A DNA stretch of 6,872 nt from the NCBI GenBank assembly GCA_025454125.1, contig JALOPA010000097.1:1-6872 (forward strand), read 5' to 3'. The stretch comes from Thermodesulfobacteriota bacterium (GTDB taxonomy: Bacteria; Desulfobacterota; DSM-4660; Desulfatiglandales; HGW-15). Shown here one piece after another: positions 1-5,654 of the stretch (positions are counted from its first letter, which is position 1; every line of letters starts with the position of its first letter). The notes below the pieces were generated by a model, which did not search any database, was not told the origin of the DNA, and saw only the letters and a program-made list of their open reading frames with translations. The position numbers and the translations under genes are program-made.

Positions 1-299
1 CCTACGGCGCTCACGGCCACGGGCAGATGAACTTCACCAACTTCTGCGAGGCCCAGCTGGTGTGGGACAAGGCCATGGCCCTCCATGCCGTTGCGTACGG
101 GAAGACGCACCCTGAAAGGACGTTGATTCTCCTTGCGGGAATCGGCCATGCCTGGAAAAAGGGAATTCCCGAAAGGATCGAAGAGAGGGCCTCGATCCCT
201 CACGCCGTCCTTCTCCCCGAGATACCGGATCATCTGGACAAGGACTCGGTCACCCTCGAAGATGCCGACTATCTGATGTTAGGAGTTAGTAACGAGTGA
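1..299 (+). CDS. ChaN-like haem-binding family protein, C-terminal part (5' end outside window)
   Basis: The reading frame is open from base 3 and ends at TGA 297-299, so this is the last ~99 residues of a longer protein; the ATG at 27 is probably internal. The visible part resembles the C-terminal end of the ChaN/DUF399 family (Cofac_haem_bdg fold). It has an AQ-x-x-WD-x-x-MA helix (AQLVWDKAMA), a conserved strand and loop ending in Gly-His (LLAGIGHAWKKGIP), then a VLLPEIP strand and a DADYLML end. Characterised ChaN is an iron-regulated haem-binding lipoprotein; function here is inferred from similarity only, and any N-terminal lipobox lies outside the window. The last four residues before the stop (VSNE) are largely encoded by the heptamer repeat array that starts at 288, so the repeat supplies the stop codon. 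The gene converges on the VWA gene. Recognition was by eye. Confidence 0.65.
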   Translation, partial: YGAHGHGQMNFTNFCEAQLVWDKAMALHAVAYGKTHPERTLILLAGIGHAWKKGIPERIEERASIPHAVLLPEIPDHLDKDSVTLEDADYLMLGVSNE

Positions 300-384
300 C
301 GAGTAACGAGTGACAAGTAACAAGTAAAGATCAAACCCCTCCTATCCCTTACTCGTTACTCGTCACTTGTCACTTGTTACTTGT
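288..384. repeat. Heptamer (ACRAGTR) repeat array forming a long hairpin between convergent genes
   Basis: The left arm (288-327) reads as five tandem heptamers of consensus ACRAGTR plus partial units. The right arm (349-384) is five more on the opposite strand. Aligning 292-327 with the reverse complement of 349-384 gives 29 identical positions of 36; all seven differences are purine transitions, four of which still allow G-U pairs in a + strand transcript. The loop is 21 nt (328-348). The array starts inside the ChaN-like gene and ends 3 nt before the stop codon of the opposing VWA gene. Placement between convergent genes suggests a bidirectional 3' end or RNA-stabilising element, but neither side has a T-run, so it is not a classical intrinsic terminator. 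Similar degenerate ACGAGTR strings recur between genes in some environmental bacteria (recollection, not searched). Confidence 0.85.
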
Positions 385-387
385 CTC

Positions 388-2769
388 TTATGTCGTCAGC
401 TTTCGATAGATCTCCGGGATCTTCACGGGCAGCTTGGCCAGGTCGTCAATAAAGACGTAGTTGACCGCCCCGTACATGTGGGAGAGATAGCTGTGCTCGG
501 CCTTGTCGATGGTAATGCAGAAAGGATGGATGCCTTTTCTCTTCGCTTCGATCAGGGCTTGACGGGTGTCTTCAATCCCGTAGTCGCCGTTGTACCCGTC
601 GTAATCATCCGGTTTGCCGTCGCTCAGAGTGATCAGCAATCGGGTTTTGGACTCCACGCCGCTCAAGAGTCGGGTCAGATGCCGGATGGGAGGGCCCAGG
701 CGCGTGTACTCCAGGGCCCTGAGGTTGGCCACCCGGCGCTTGATCGCGTCTCCGTAAGGCTCGTCCATGCCCTTGATCCTGAAGAGCTCGCACCGCCTCC
801 TGGTCCTTCCTGAAAAACCGTAGATCGCGAAACGATCCTGAAGCACCTGCATGGCCTCACTCAGGATGAGAAGCGCCGTTCGCTCCATGTCGTTGATCCA
901 GCCGCTCGTGGACCCGCTGAGGTCGATCAGGAAGGCGGCGGCAATGTCCCGCTTGTTGCGCCTCAGGCGGACAAAAACCTTGTCCGAGGGAGAGAGCCCC
1001 GCGGCCCTGTCGCTGAAGGCTTCCACCGCAGCGTCCAAATCGATGTTGTCCCCGTCCTTTTGCCTCCTGAGCAGGGTCTGTCCCATTCTGATGCGCTCGA
1101 ATTGGCGCTTGATCTGCTGAATCATGCCCCGGTATCGGGTCAAGGTGTCCTCTGCAAACTGGAGACTTCCTGACGCCGCCGTGGTCTCTCTCAGCACGGC
1201 CCAGCGCTTTCGGTAGCCCTGCCGGCGGTGATCCCACTCGTCCAGCACGTGAATGTTCTCGCCCTGCTCCGGAAGCACATACCCGGTTCCCTGGGCGTGC
1301 TCAGGGAGGACGTCATCAGCGGGCTTGCACAGAGAGCGGAAATAGTGGCCCGACATGTCCTCGCTCACGGCCAGATAGGAGCTGGGGATCGATCCCAGGT
1401 CTTCGTAGATCTCTTCGATGATCTTGCGCATGGCTTCGGGAATAGGGATCGGATTCCCGTCAAAGAGAAGATGGTTGAGCATAAAGCTGGGAAGCTCCGG
1501 CTGCTGAGGGGTTTTGCCCTCCAGCGGCTCCGGGTCTGTGGCAGGGAGTTCGACCCGCACCTCGTGAGGTTCCGGAAGATCGCAAACCAGTTTGGCCAGC
1601 TCGCTTCTGAACTTGAGACGGGTGGACTTACGCCGCCTTCTCCTGCCCCTCTCCGCCTCCTCGGGCCGCAGCTCCCCAATGTAGGGGACCTTCTCAATCC
1701 TCTGGTAGGGCCCGGGCAGGGGATGGAGAAGCGCGTAGGCCTTTGCCGTCACCTCAGCCACGTGCTCCACGGTCTTTCCAGGCTCCTTGCAGGTGATCAG
1801 GAGATCGAGAAGCCTCTGCACCGTTTCCTGGAGGGGCGGTTCCGCCTCCCGGCCGGTCCCCTCTGAGAGCAGCTGCCAGGCGACCTCGTCCATCACCCGG
1901 CTTCGGGGAGGCAGGGCTTGAGAGCTCCTGGGCCGGGTGGCCAGCGCCTTGTTCAGGTTGCGGAGATCCCGGTGGAGACCCGGCAGGTTGTCGGCGAACC
2001 ACCTCTCGACCCTCAAGCTGTCCCCAAAAAGGAAAAGATCAGCCGCGAGTGCCGGGTCCGGGAACAGATGAAGGAAGTGGGCAAGGTCCGAGGGCAGATT
2101 AGGAGGAATGGCCTGACTGTATTGCTCCTTGAGCCGGAGGCGGAGTCCCTTCAATTTGTTCATGTCGACAAAATAAGTTCCCAGCCGGATCTGTGCGAAT
2201 TTGTGGGTCACCATGACCTTGTAGAGGGAAAAACTCAACCCCTCCCCCGAGTCGACGGAAACACGCTCAGGCAGGTAGATGGTCTCGATATCCGTGTAGT
2301 GAACTTTCCCTTCCTGGAGCGAAATGTCTTCCCTTCCCAGGGCGTGAAGGTAGTGGAGCAGCACACCGTAGGCGTCCTGGAAGGCCAGGCCTCTTCCCCA
2401 GTGCCGCCGGAAGGCGGGATGGCTGTCCAAGCCCAGCACAAAGTCCCTCGCCGGCTCCAGACCGTTCGAGTCATAGAGGTCGAGAGCGATGCTGACCCAT
2501 TTGCCCAGAGCTTCGACGCGAATGCGCTGAAGAAGCTCCCTGAACTTCAGGAGAAAGTGAAATGCCAATTCAGGCTGAACATTCGCGAGGGTCCTGGCGT
2601 GCTCCAGGATCGAGCGTCGAAGCTCTTCAGGGGCGCCGTCCAGCACGCGATCCAGGCCAAGCTGCTCCAGGTCCTCTTCGTAGTAGATTCGTGAACTGGT
2701 GTAGAAAGGGATGGGGAAGAGCGAAAGGATCTCGTTGTTCGGATTTTTTCTGGAAGTTACATAGGCCAT
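388..2769 (-). CDS. NorD/CbbO-type VWA-domain protein, partner of the adjacent MoxR ATPase
   Basis: This 793-residue protein carries a C-terminal VWA domain. The metal-ion-dependent adhesion site (MIDAS) is intact: D616-L-S618-G-S620, Thr689 in an LEYTRLG segment, and S716-D717 in LSDGKPDDYD. Just upstream is the family signature DGDNIDLDAAVEAF (around residue 573) followed by RRNKRDIAAAFLIDLSGS, as in NorD and CbbO. The N-terminal ~370 residues are mostly helical in character, followed by a basic patch RGRRRRRK (374-381). No signal peptide or membrane segment is visible, so it should be cytoplasmic. In characterised pairs the VWA protein sits on the hexameric CbbQ/NorQ ring and recruits the client (Rubisco for CbbO, nitric oxide reductase for NorD). 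The client cannot be told from this sequence. The ATG at 2767-2769 lacks a clear Shine-Dalgarno. The gene lies 257 nt downstream of the ATPase gene, a wide gap filled by a repeat. Confidence 0.88.
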   Translation of the reverse strand: MAYVTSRKNPNNEILSLFPIPFYTSSRIYYEEDLEQLGLDRVLDGAPEELRRSILEHARTLANVQPELAFHFLLKFRELLQRIRVEALGKWVSIALDLYDSNGLEPARDFVLGLDSHPAFRRHWGRGLAFQDAYGVLLHYLHALGREDISLQEGKVHYTDIETIYLPERVSVDSGEGLSFSLYKVMVTHKFAQIRLGTYFVDMNKLKGLRLRLKEQYSQAIPPNLPSDLAHFLHLFPDPALAADLFLFGDSLRVERWFADNLPGLHRDLRNLNKALATRPRSSQALPPRSRVMDEVAWQLLSEGTGREAEPPLQETVQRLLDLLITCKEPGKTVEHVAEVTAKAYALLHPLPGPYQRIEKVPYIGELRPEEAERGRRRRRKSTRLKFRSELAKLVCDLPEPHEVRVELPATDPEPLEGKTPQQPELPSFMLNHLLFDGNPIPIPEAMRKIIEEIYEDLGSIPSSYLAVSEDMSGHYFRSLCKPADDVLPEHAQGTGYVLPEQGENIHVLDEWDHRRQGYRKRWAVLRETTAASGSLQFAEDTLTRYRGMIQQIKRQFERIRMGQTLLRRQKDGDNIDLDAAVEAFSDRAAGLSPSDKVFVRLRRNKRDIAAAFLIDLSGSTSGWINDMERTALLILSEAMQVLQDRFAIYGFSGRTRRRCELFRIKGMDEPYGDAIKRRVANLRALEYTRLGPPIRHLTRLLSGVESKTRLLITLSDGKPDDYDGYNGDYGIEDTRQALIEAKRKGIHPFCITIDKAEHSYLSHMYGAVNYVFIDDLAKLPVKIPEIYRKLTT

Positions 2770-2806
2770 TCTATAACCAACCGCGTGCCTTCGGCCGCAA
2801 CCAAAC

Positions 2807-2950
2807 TCGAATATCGAAATCCGAAATTCGAAACAAATCTAAAACACGAATGTTCCAATGTTCAAAACGGGATCCCTTAAACCTAAGCGTTTTGGTCATT
2901 TGAATTTTGCTCATTGGAGATTGTTTCGGAATTCGAATTTCGTGCTTCGG
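2807..2950. repeat. Dispersed palindromic AT-rich repeat in the ATPase-VWA gap
   Basis: Arms 2815-2836 and 2921-2942 are inverted repeats with 19 of 22 positions matching, built of degenerate CGAAAT/TTCGAA words. The pairing resumes further out (2807-2811 with 2946-2950) and inside: CCAATG 2855-2860 with CATTGG 2912-2917, and TTCAAA 2861-2866 with TTTGAA 2899-2904. The whole ~144 bp therefore forms one long imperfect stem. Its composition (many TTCGAA/CGAAAT words) differs sharply from the GC-rich genes on both sides. I recall similar elements between genes in several environmental bacterial phyla, where they yield spurious ORFs with FRISDF-like or NFVLRIF-like translations; such translations occur here on both strands, which supports a repeat over a gene. 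No flanking direct repeat was recognised. Confidence 0.8.
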
Positions 2951-3026
2951 ATTTTTATGGACGCTTTGCCCGACCGACCAAATCAATGGGGCCGCCTCAT
3001 CACTATCTTTCAAGTACGTCTTGACA

Positions 3027-3839
3027 TCAGAACAAGGAGGAGATCATTTCGCTCATGGAGATCTGCATTTCCTCATCGTCCGTCAGGGTGCGGGTAATGG
3101 CGGCTCGACAGGCTTCCCTGGGCTCGATTCCGGACTGGATGAGCTTCCCGGCGTGGATGAGGAGGCGAGTGCTTGCGCCCTCATCAAGCCCCCTTTCTTT
3201 CAGGTTGCGCGTCATGTGGCCGAGCTTGACCAGGCGCCTGGCCAATTCCTGCTCCACTCCCGACTCCTGGGCCACGATTGAGGTCTCCGCCCCTTCTTCC
3301 GGGTATTTGAATTCCAGGGACACGAAACGCTGCCTGGTGCTGGGCTTGAGATCCTTCATGATGCTCTGGTACCCCGGATTGTAGGAGATGATCAGCATGA
3401 ACTCCGGAGGCGCGGCCAGGATCTCCCCTCTCTTTTCAACGGGCAAGACCCGCCGGTCGTCCGCCAGAGGGTGAATCACCACCGTGGTGTCTTTCCGCGC
3501 TTCAACGATTTCGTCGAGGTAGCACAAGGCGCCTGCTCTCACAGCACGGGTGAGCGGACCGTCCATCCACACGGTGTCGCTTCCCTGTATCAGGTAACGG
3601 CCCACCAGGTCGCCCGCCGTCAGATCATCGTGACACGCCACGATCACCAAGGGCCTTCCCAGTTTCCAAGCCATGTACTCCACAAAGCGTGTTTTGCCGC
3701 ACCCGGTAGGCCCCTTGAGGAGCATGGGCAGTTGCTTGGCATAGGCCTGGGAGAAGACCTCCTCTTCGTTGGAAGAGTGAAGATAATAGGGTTCCTTCTC
3801 AATGCGATACTCTTCTATGGCTTTTGTCGCGCTTCTCAT
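3027..3839 (-). CDS. CbbQ/NirQ/NorQ-family MoxR AAA+ ATPase
   Basis: This 270-residue single-domain AAA+ protein is of the length typical for CbbQ/NorQ. Visible motifs are Walker A GPTGCGKT (43-50), the [12 protein letters not shown] segment (71-82), Walker B LCYLDE (105-110, with D109 and E110), sensor-1 Asn154 in ISYNPG, and an arginine-finger region STRQRF (167-172). The N-terminal [12 protein letters not shown] segment matches the usual start of the family, supporting the ATG at 3837-3839; the leader just before it reads GGAAACGAGAC, a weak ribosome site. Family members form hexameric rings that use ATP to remodel a client together with a VWA partner: CbbQO reactivates inhibited Rubisco, and NorQD is needed for cofactor insertion in nitric oxide reductase. 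The partner is the next gene downstream. The client is unknown here. Confidence 0.92.
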   Translation of the reverse strand: MRSATKAIEEYRIEKEPYYLHSSNEEEVFSQAYAKQLPMLLKGPTGCGKTRFVEYMAWKLGRPLVIVACHDDLTAGDLVGRYLIQGSDTVWMDGPLTRAVRAGALCYLDEIVEARKDTTVVIHPLADDRRVLPVEKRGEILAAPPEFMLIISYNPGYQSIMKDLKPSTRQRFVSLEFKYPEEGAETSIVAQESGVEQELARRLVKLGHMTRNLKERGLDEGASTRLLIHAGKLIQSGIEPREACRAAITRTLTDDEEMQISMSEMISSLF

Positions 3840-3864
3840 GTCTCGTTTCCGTTTGAGTGATGGC

Positions 3865-3884
3865 AGCCCGTACTCAACCGGGCT
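3865..3884 (-). promoter_or_regulatory. Small GC-rich hairpin in the ATPase gene leader
   Basis: AGCCCG (3865-3870) and CGGGCT (3879-3884) form a perfect 6-bp stem with an 8-nt loop, 25 nt upstream of the ATPase start codon. On the - strand it would lie in the mRNA leader. It has only a very short T-run on the + strand and none useful on the - strand, so a terminator role is not supported. A TTGACG hexamer lies further upstream on the - strand (3899-3904) but no matching -10 box was found, so no promoter is called for this gene. Confidence 0.25.
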
Positions 3885-3886
3885 TT

Positions 3887-4031
3887 AAGCTTGATAAACC
3901 CGTCAAAAGCCGCTTGCATCGTCACTCCCGCGGAGGCGGGAGTCCAGAAGCGCTAGAAAAGACTGGTTTCCCGCCTTCGCGGGAATGACAAAAAAGAGCG
4001 GTTCTTGACTTCTTACGAGTTCATCAACTTT
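3887..4031. repeat. MITE/REP-like nested inverted repeat, about 145 bp
   Basis: The ends are related inverted repeats: 3887-3902 (AAGCTTGATAAACCCG) matches the reverse complement of 4016-4031 at 12 of 16 positions. Inside are two REP-like hairpin units, 3921-3947 and 3963-3989, which are inverted copies of each other (23 of 27 positions). Each is itself a palindrome with a CCCGC...GCGGG core. The unit reads GTCAYTCCCGCGRAGGCGGGA, the style of the widespread REP and dRS3-like sequences. The TTGAC words at 4004-4008 (+ strand) and 3900-3904 (- strand) are also mirrored, so the entire segment is one two-armed element. It fills most of the gap between the MBL and ATPase genes and carries no ORF. 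The remaining bases to 4097 are AT-rich, with nothing recognisable. Confidence 0.78.
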
Positions 4032-4097
4032 GCTTTCTAATTTAATTCAAGATGAGGAAATCTCAAGCGGTGGCAAGGGGCGAGTTTCCGATTTGGC

Positions 4098-4997
4098 TCA
4101 CACGGCGAGGGTAAGACCCTCTCTGGCCCAGAAGAGGTCCATTTTTTGGGCTCCCGCCAAATACCGGGTGCGGTAGGTTACCCAGAGATCGTCAAGATAT
4201 TTGTCCGAGTGTTGCGGATCGTGATGAAAAACGGCCAACTGCTTCACTTCTGCCCGGGCTGCCGCTTCGATCACGGCAGGAATGGAGGCATGGCCCCATC
4301 CGACCCTGGCGGGATACTCCTCCTCCGAAAACATGCCGTCGGCAATCAGCAGATCCGCTCCCTGGACAAACCGAAGGTAGTCCCGGGCAGCAGCCTCTTT
4401 TTCTTCGGTGCGGTTCTCTCGGCCGAAAATGAGATCCAGTTCCACGTCCGTCGCGTAAACCACCGTCTTGCCGTGGGCACTGAAGCGATACCTCACAGAC
4501 CCGCCCGGGTGGAAGCCCTGCTCCTCCCACTCGATGGTGATAGGGCCTAGGTGGAGGTTCTCCTCGGACATTTCCTGAATGCGAATGTCCGCGGTCAGGG
4601 CGGACATGGAAACAGGGAAATATTCGTAATCCATCTGGCGCTTTAACACCGAGGCCAGGAACCGCTCTTTTTTCGGGCTTCCGTAAATGGTCACCTTGGT
4701 GTCCTTGAGGTAGGCAGGCTGGAAAAAGGGCAGGCCCTGGATGTGATCCCAGTGGGTGTGACTGAGAAAGAGATGGATCCCGAGCGGATGCTTTCGGGAC
4801 TCCGACTCTCGAACCAGGTCAATGCCGAGATTTCGGATGCCTGTCCCTGCATCCAGGATGATCCTCGTCCCCTGGTTCTCAATGGTCACGCAAGGCGTGT
4901 TGCCGCCGTATTTCTCCGTGGTCCGGCCCGGGGTGGATATGGAACCGCGGGTGCCCCAGAAGGTGACCAGCATTTTCTCTTCTACAGGGGATCTCAT
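4098..4997 (-). CDS. MBL-fold metallo-hydrolase (HTHWDH type)
   Basis: This 299-residue metallo-beta-lactamase-fold protein opens with the strand FWGTRGS (13-19) and has LDAGTG (48-53), then the metal motif H80-T-H82-W-D84-H85. It continues with HPGGS (163-167), YATD with bridging Asp184, GWGH (233-236) and FHHDP (257-261). The set is complete for a dinuclear-metal hydrolase. The arrangement fits the PhnP/RNase Z/class II cyclic-nucleotide phosphodiesterase-like branch, whose members mostly cleave phosphodiesters; the substrate cannot be read from sequence. No signal peptide is visible. The chosen ATG (4995-4997) overlaps the FHA stop codon as ATGA, indicating translational coupling. A second ATG eight codons later (residue 9) lies closer to the usual family start and has a purine-rich AGAAGAG in front, so the true start may be there. 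Confidence 0.88.
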   Translation of the reverse strand: MRSPVEEKMLVTFWGTRGSISTPGRTTEKYGGNTPCVTIENQGTRIILDAGTGIRNLGIDLVRESESRKHPLGIHLFLSHTHWDHIQGLPFFQPAYLKDTKVTIYGSPKKERFLASVLKRQMDYEYFPVSMSALTADIRIQEMSEENLHLGPITIEWEEQGFHPGGSVRYRFSAHGKTVVYATDVELDLIFGRENRTEEKEAAARDYLRFVQGADLLIADGMFSEEEYPARVGWGHASIPAVIEAAARAEVKQLAVFHHDPQHSDKYLDDLWVTYRTRYLAGAQKMDLFWAREGLTLAV

Positions 4998-5413
4998 TTC
5001 TTGTGAAGTCTCATCTCTTCGTTGAAAACCAGCCTCACGCCGCCGATCTCGATCTGATCATTGTTGCGCAGAACGCACTTGACGACTTTGATCCCGTTGA
5101 CGAAAACCCCGTTCGTGCTTTCCAGGTCCTCAATGAGATACTCTTCGTTCTGAAAAACCACGCCCGCATGTTTCCGGGAGACGTTCTGGACCCCGAGTTG
5201 GATATCGCAGTCCGCACTCCTGCCGATCACCATCGCCTTTTCCCCCAGTTCGAATATTCCGTCTTTCTCCTCCGAACCGGTGATCTCCAGATAGGCGCGC
5301 TGCGCCTGGGGCAAGAGGTCCGCGAACTTCCCTCTCTGGATTTCCTCGGTGGTGTCAAACCCAGTCCTGTCTCTTAATATTCTATTCTTTTCCGGCATCC
5401 GGACCCCATTCAT
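4994..5413 (-). CDS. FHA-domain protein with N-terminal Thr-Thr segment
   Basis: This 139-residue soluble protein has one forkhead-associated domain over about residues 40-132. The phosphothreonine-binding positions are present: G64-R65, S79-R80-x-H82, N101-G102 and N106-G107 (VIGRS, VSRKHA, STNGVFVNG). FHA domains bind phosphothreonine peptides. The ~40-residue N-terminal extension contains GFDTTEEI (18-25), a Thr pair ahead of the domain. By analogy with GarA/OdhI, where a phosphorylated N-terminal TT motif docks into its own FHA domain, this could be a switch; that is inference, and no Ser/Thr kinase is encoded in the window. The first gene of the leftward operon, it overlaps the MBL gene by 4 nt. 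The start is uncertain: ATG 5411-5413 has no clear Shine-Dalgarno, and Met6 (5396-5398) follows a G-rich stretch. Confidence 0.9.
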   Translation of the reverse strand: MNGVRMPEKNRILRDRTGFDTTEEIQRGKFADLLPQAQRAYLEITGSEEKDGIFELGEKAMVIGRSADCDIQLGVQNVSRKHAGVVFQNEEYLIEDLESTNGVFVNGIKVVKCVLRNNDQIEIGGVRLVFNEEMRLHKK

Positions 5414-5470
5414 TGGAAAGCCGCGTGTTTATTTCAACCCAAAAATGATCAATTCATTTTCAGTATCATT

Positions 5471-5499
5471 AATATACCTTCTTTGCGATACTTAGTCAA
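5471..5499 (-). promoter_or_regulatory. Sigma70-type promoter for the FHA-MBL operon
   Basis: Read on the - strand, TTGACT (5494-5499) is followed after 17 nt by TATATT (5471-5476). Spacing is optimal and both boxes are close to consensus. The predicted transcript start near 5464 gives a leader of about 50 nt to the FHA ATG. Confidence 0.6.
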
Positions 5500-5527
5500 C
5501 ATTGAGAATCATCGATCCCAAAGCTCA

Positions 5528-5557
5528 TTGACTTTTTAGCCGTAGGATAATTATAAT
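5528..5557 (+). promoter_or_regulatory. Sigma70-type promoter for rfbB and the carbamoyltransferase
   Basis: TTGACT (5528-5533), an 18-nt spacer and a perfect TATAAT (5552-5557) form a near-consensus promoter. The predicted start near 5564 gives a leader of about 90 nt that contains the long hairpin at 5574-5637. The -35 hexamer is identical to that of the divergent FHA promoter; the two -35 boxes lie 28 nt apart. Confidence 0.65.
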
Positions 5558-5573
5558 CAACTTTGAAAAGGCT

Positions 5574-5637
5574 TAACAGTTTAGCTCTTTGAAATGAAAC
5601 AGAAAGAGGCCATCCATTTCAAAGAGCTAGACTGTTA
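5574..5637 (+). promoter_or_regulatory. 23-bp inverted repeat in the rfbB leader
   Basis: The left arm 5574-5596 (TAACAGTTTAGCTCTTTGAAATG) pairs with 5615-5637 across an 18-nt loop. In DNA only one position differs (T5581 against G5630), and in RNA this is a G-U pair, so the mRNA stem is unbroken over 23 bp. It begins about 10 nt after the predicted transcript start and ends 17 nt before the rfbB ATG. No T-run follows, so it is not an intrinsic terminator. Possible roles are mRNA stabilisation, an antitermination or protein-binding leader, or a DNA operator for a dimeric regulator. The word CTTTGAAA also occurs at 5561-5568, outside the stem. Confidence 0.75.
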
Positions 5638-5653
5638 CGAAAAGCGAGTTTCG
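5638..5653 (+). promoter_or_regulatory. Mini-hairpin abutting the rfbB start codon
   Basis: CGAAA (5638-5642) pairs with TTTCG (5649-5653) around a 6-nt loop AGCGAG. The loop holds the only Shine-Dalgarno-like purine run before the ATG at 5655, so folding could affect initiation. The stem is short and AT-rich, hence low confidence. Confidence 0.3.
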
Positions 5654-5654
5654 C

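Noticed and set aside
1228..2694. Long + strand frames (212 and 258 codons) opposite the VWA gene
   Set aside because: They lie antisense to an intact gene with clear VWA motifs, and their translations show no family features.
2771..3097. ORFs on both strands across the ATPase-VWA gap
   Set aside because: The translations are products of the palindromic repeat (FRISDF/NFVLRIF style) and do not resemble proteins.
3895..3920. TTGACG on the - strand (3899-3904) as the -35 of an ATPase-gene promoter
   Set aside because: No acceptable -10 box occurs at 16-18 nt, and the hexamer is part of the mobile element's end.
3965..3996. Hairpin followed by an A/G-rich run, considered as an intrinsic terminator
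   Set aside because: The run after the hairpin on the + strand is A, not T, and no + strand gene ends there; on the - strand the T-run precedes the stem. It fits better as half of the REP-like element.
5500..5527. Possible Fur-box-like GAGAATCAT sequence between the divergent promoters
   Set aside because: Only a short partial match was seen, with no full palindrome.
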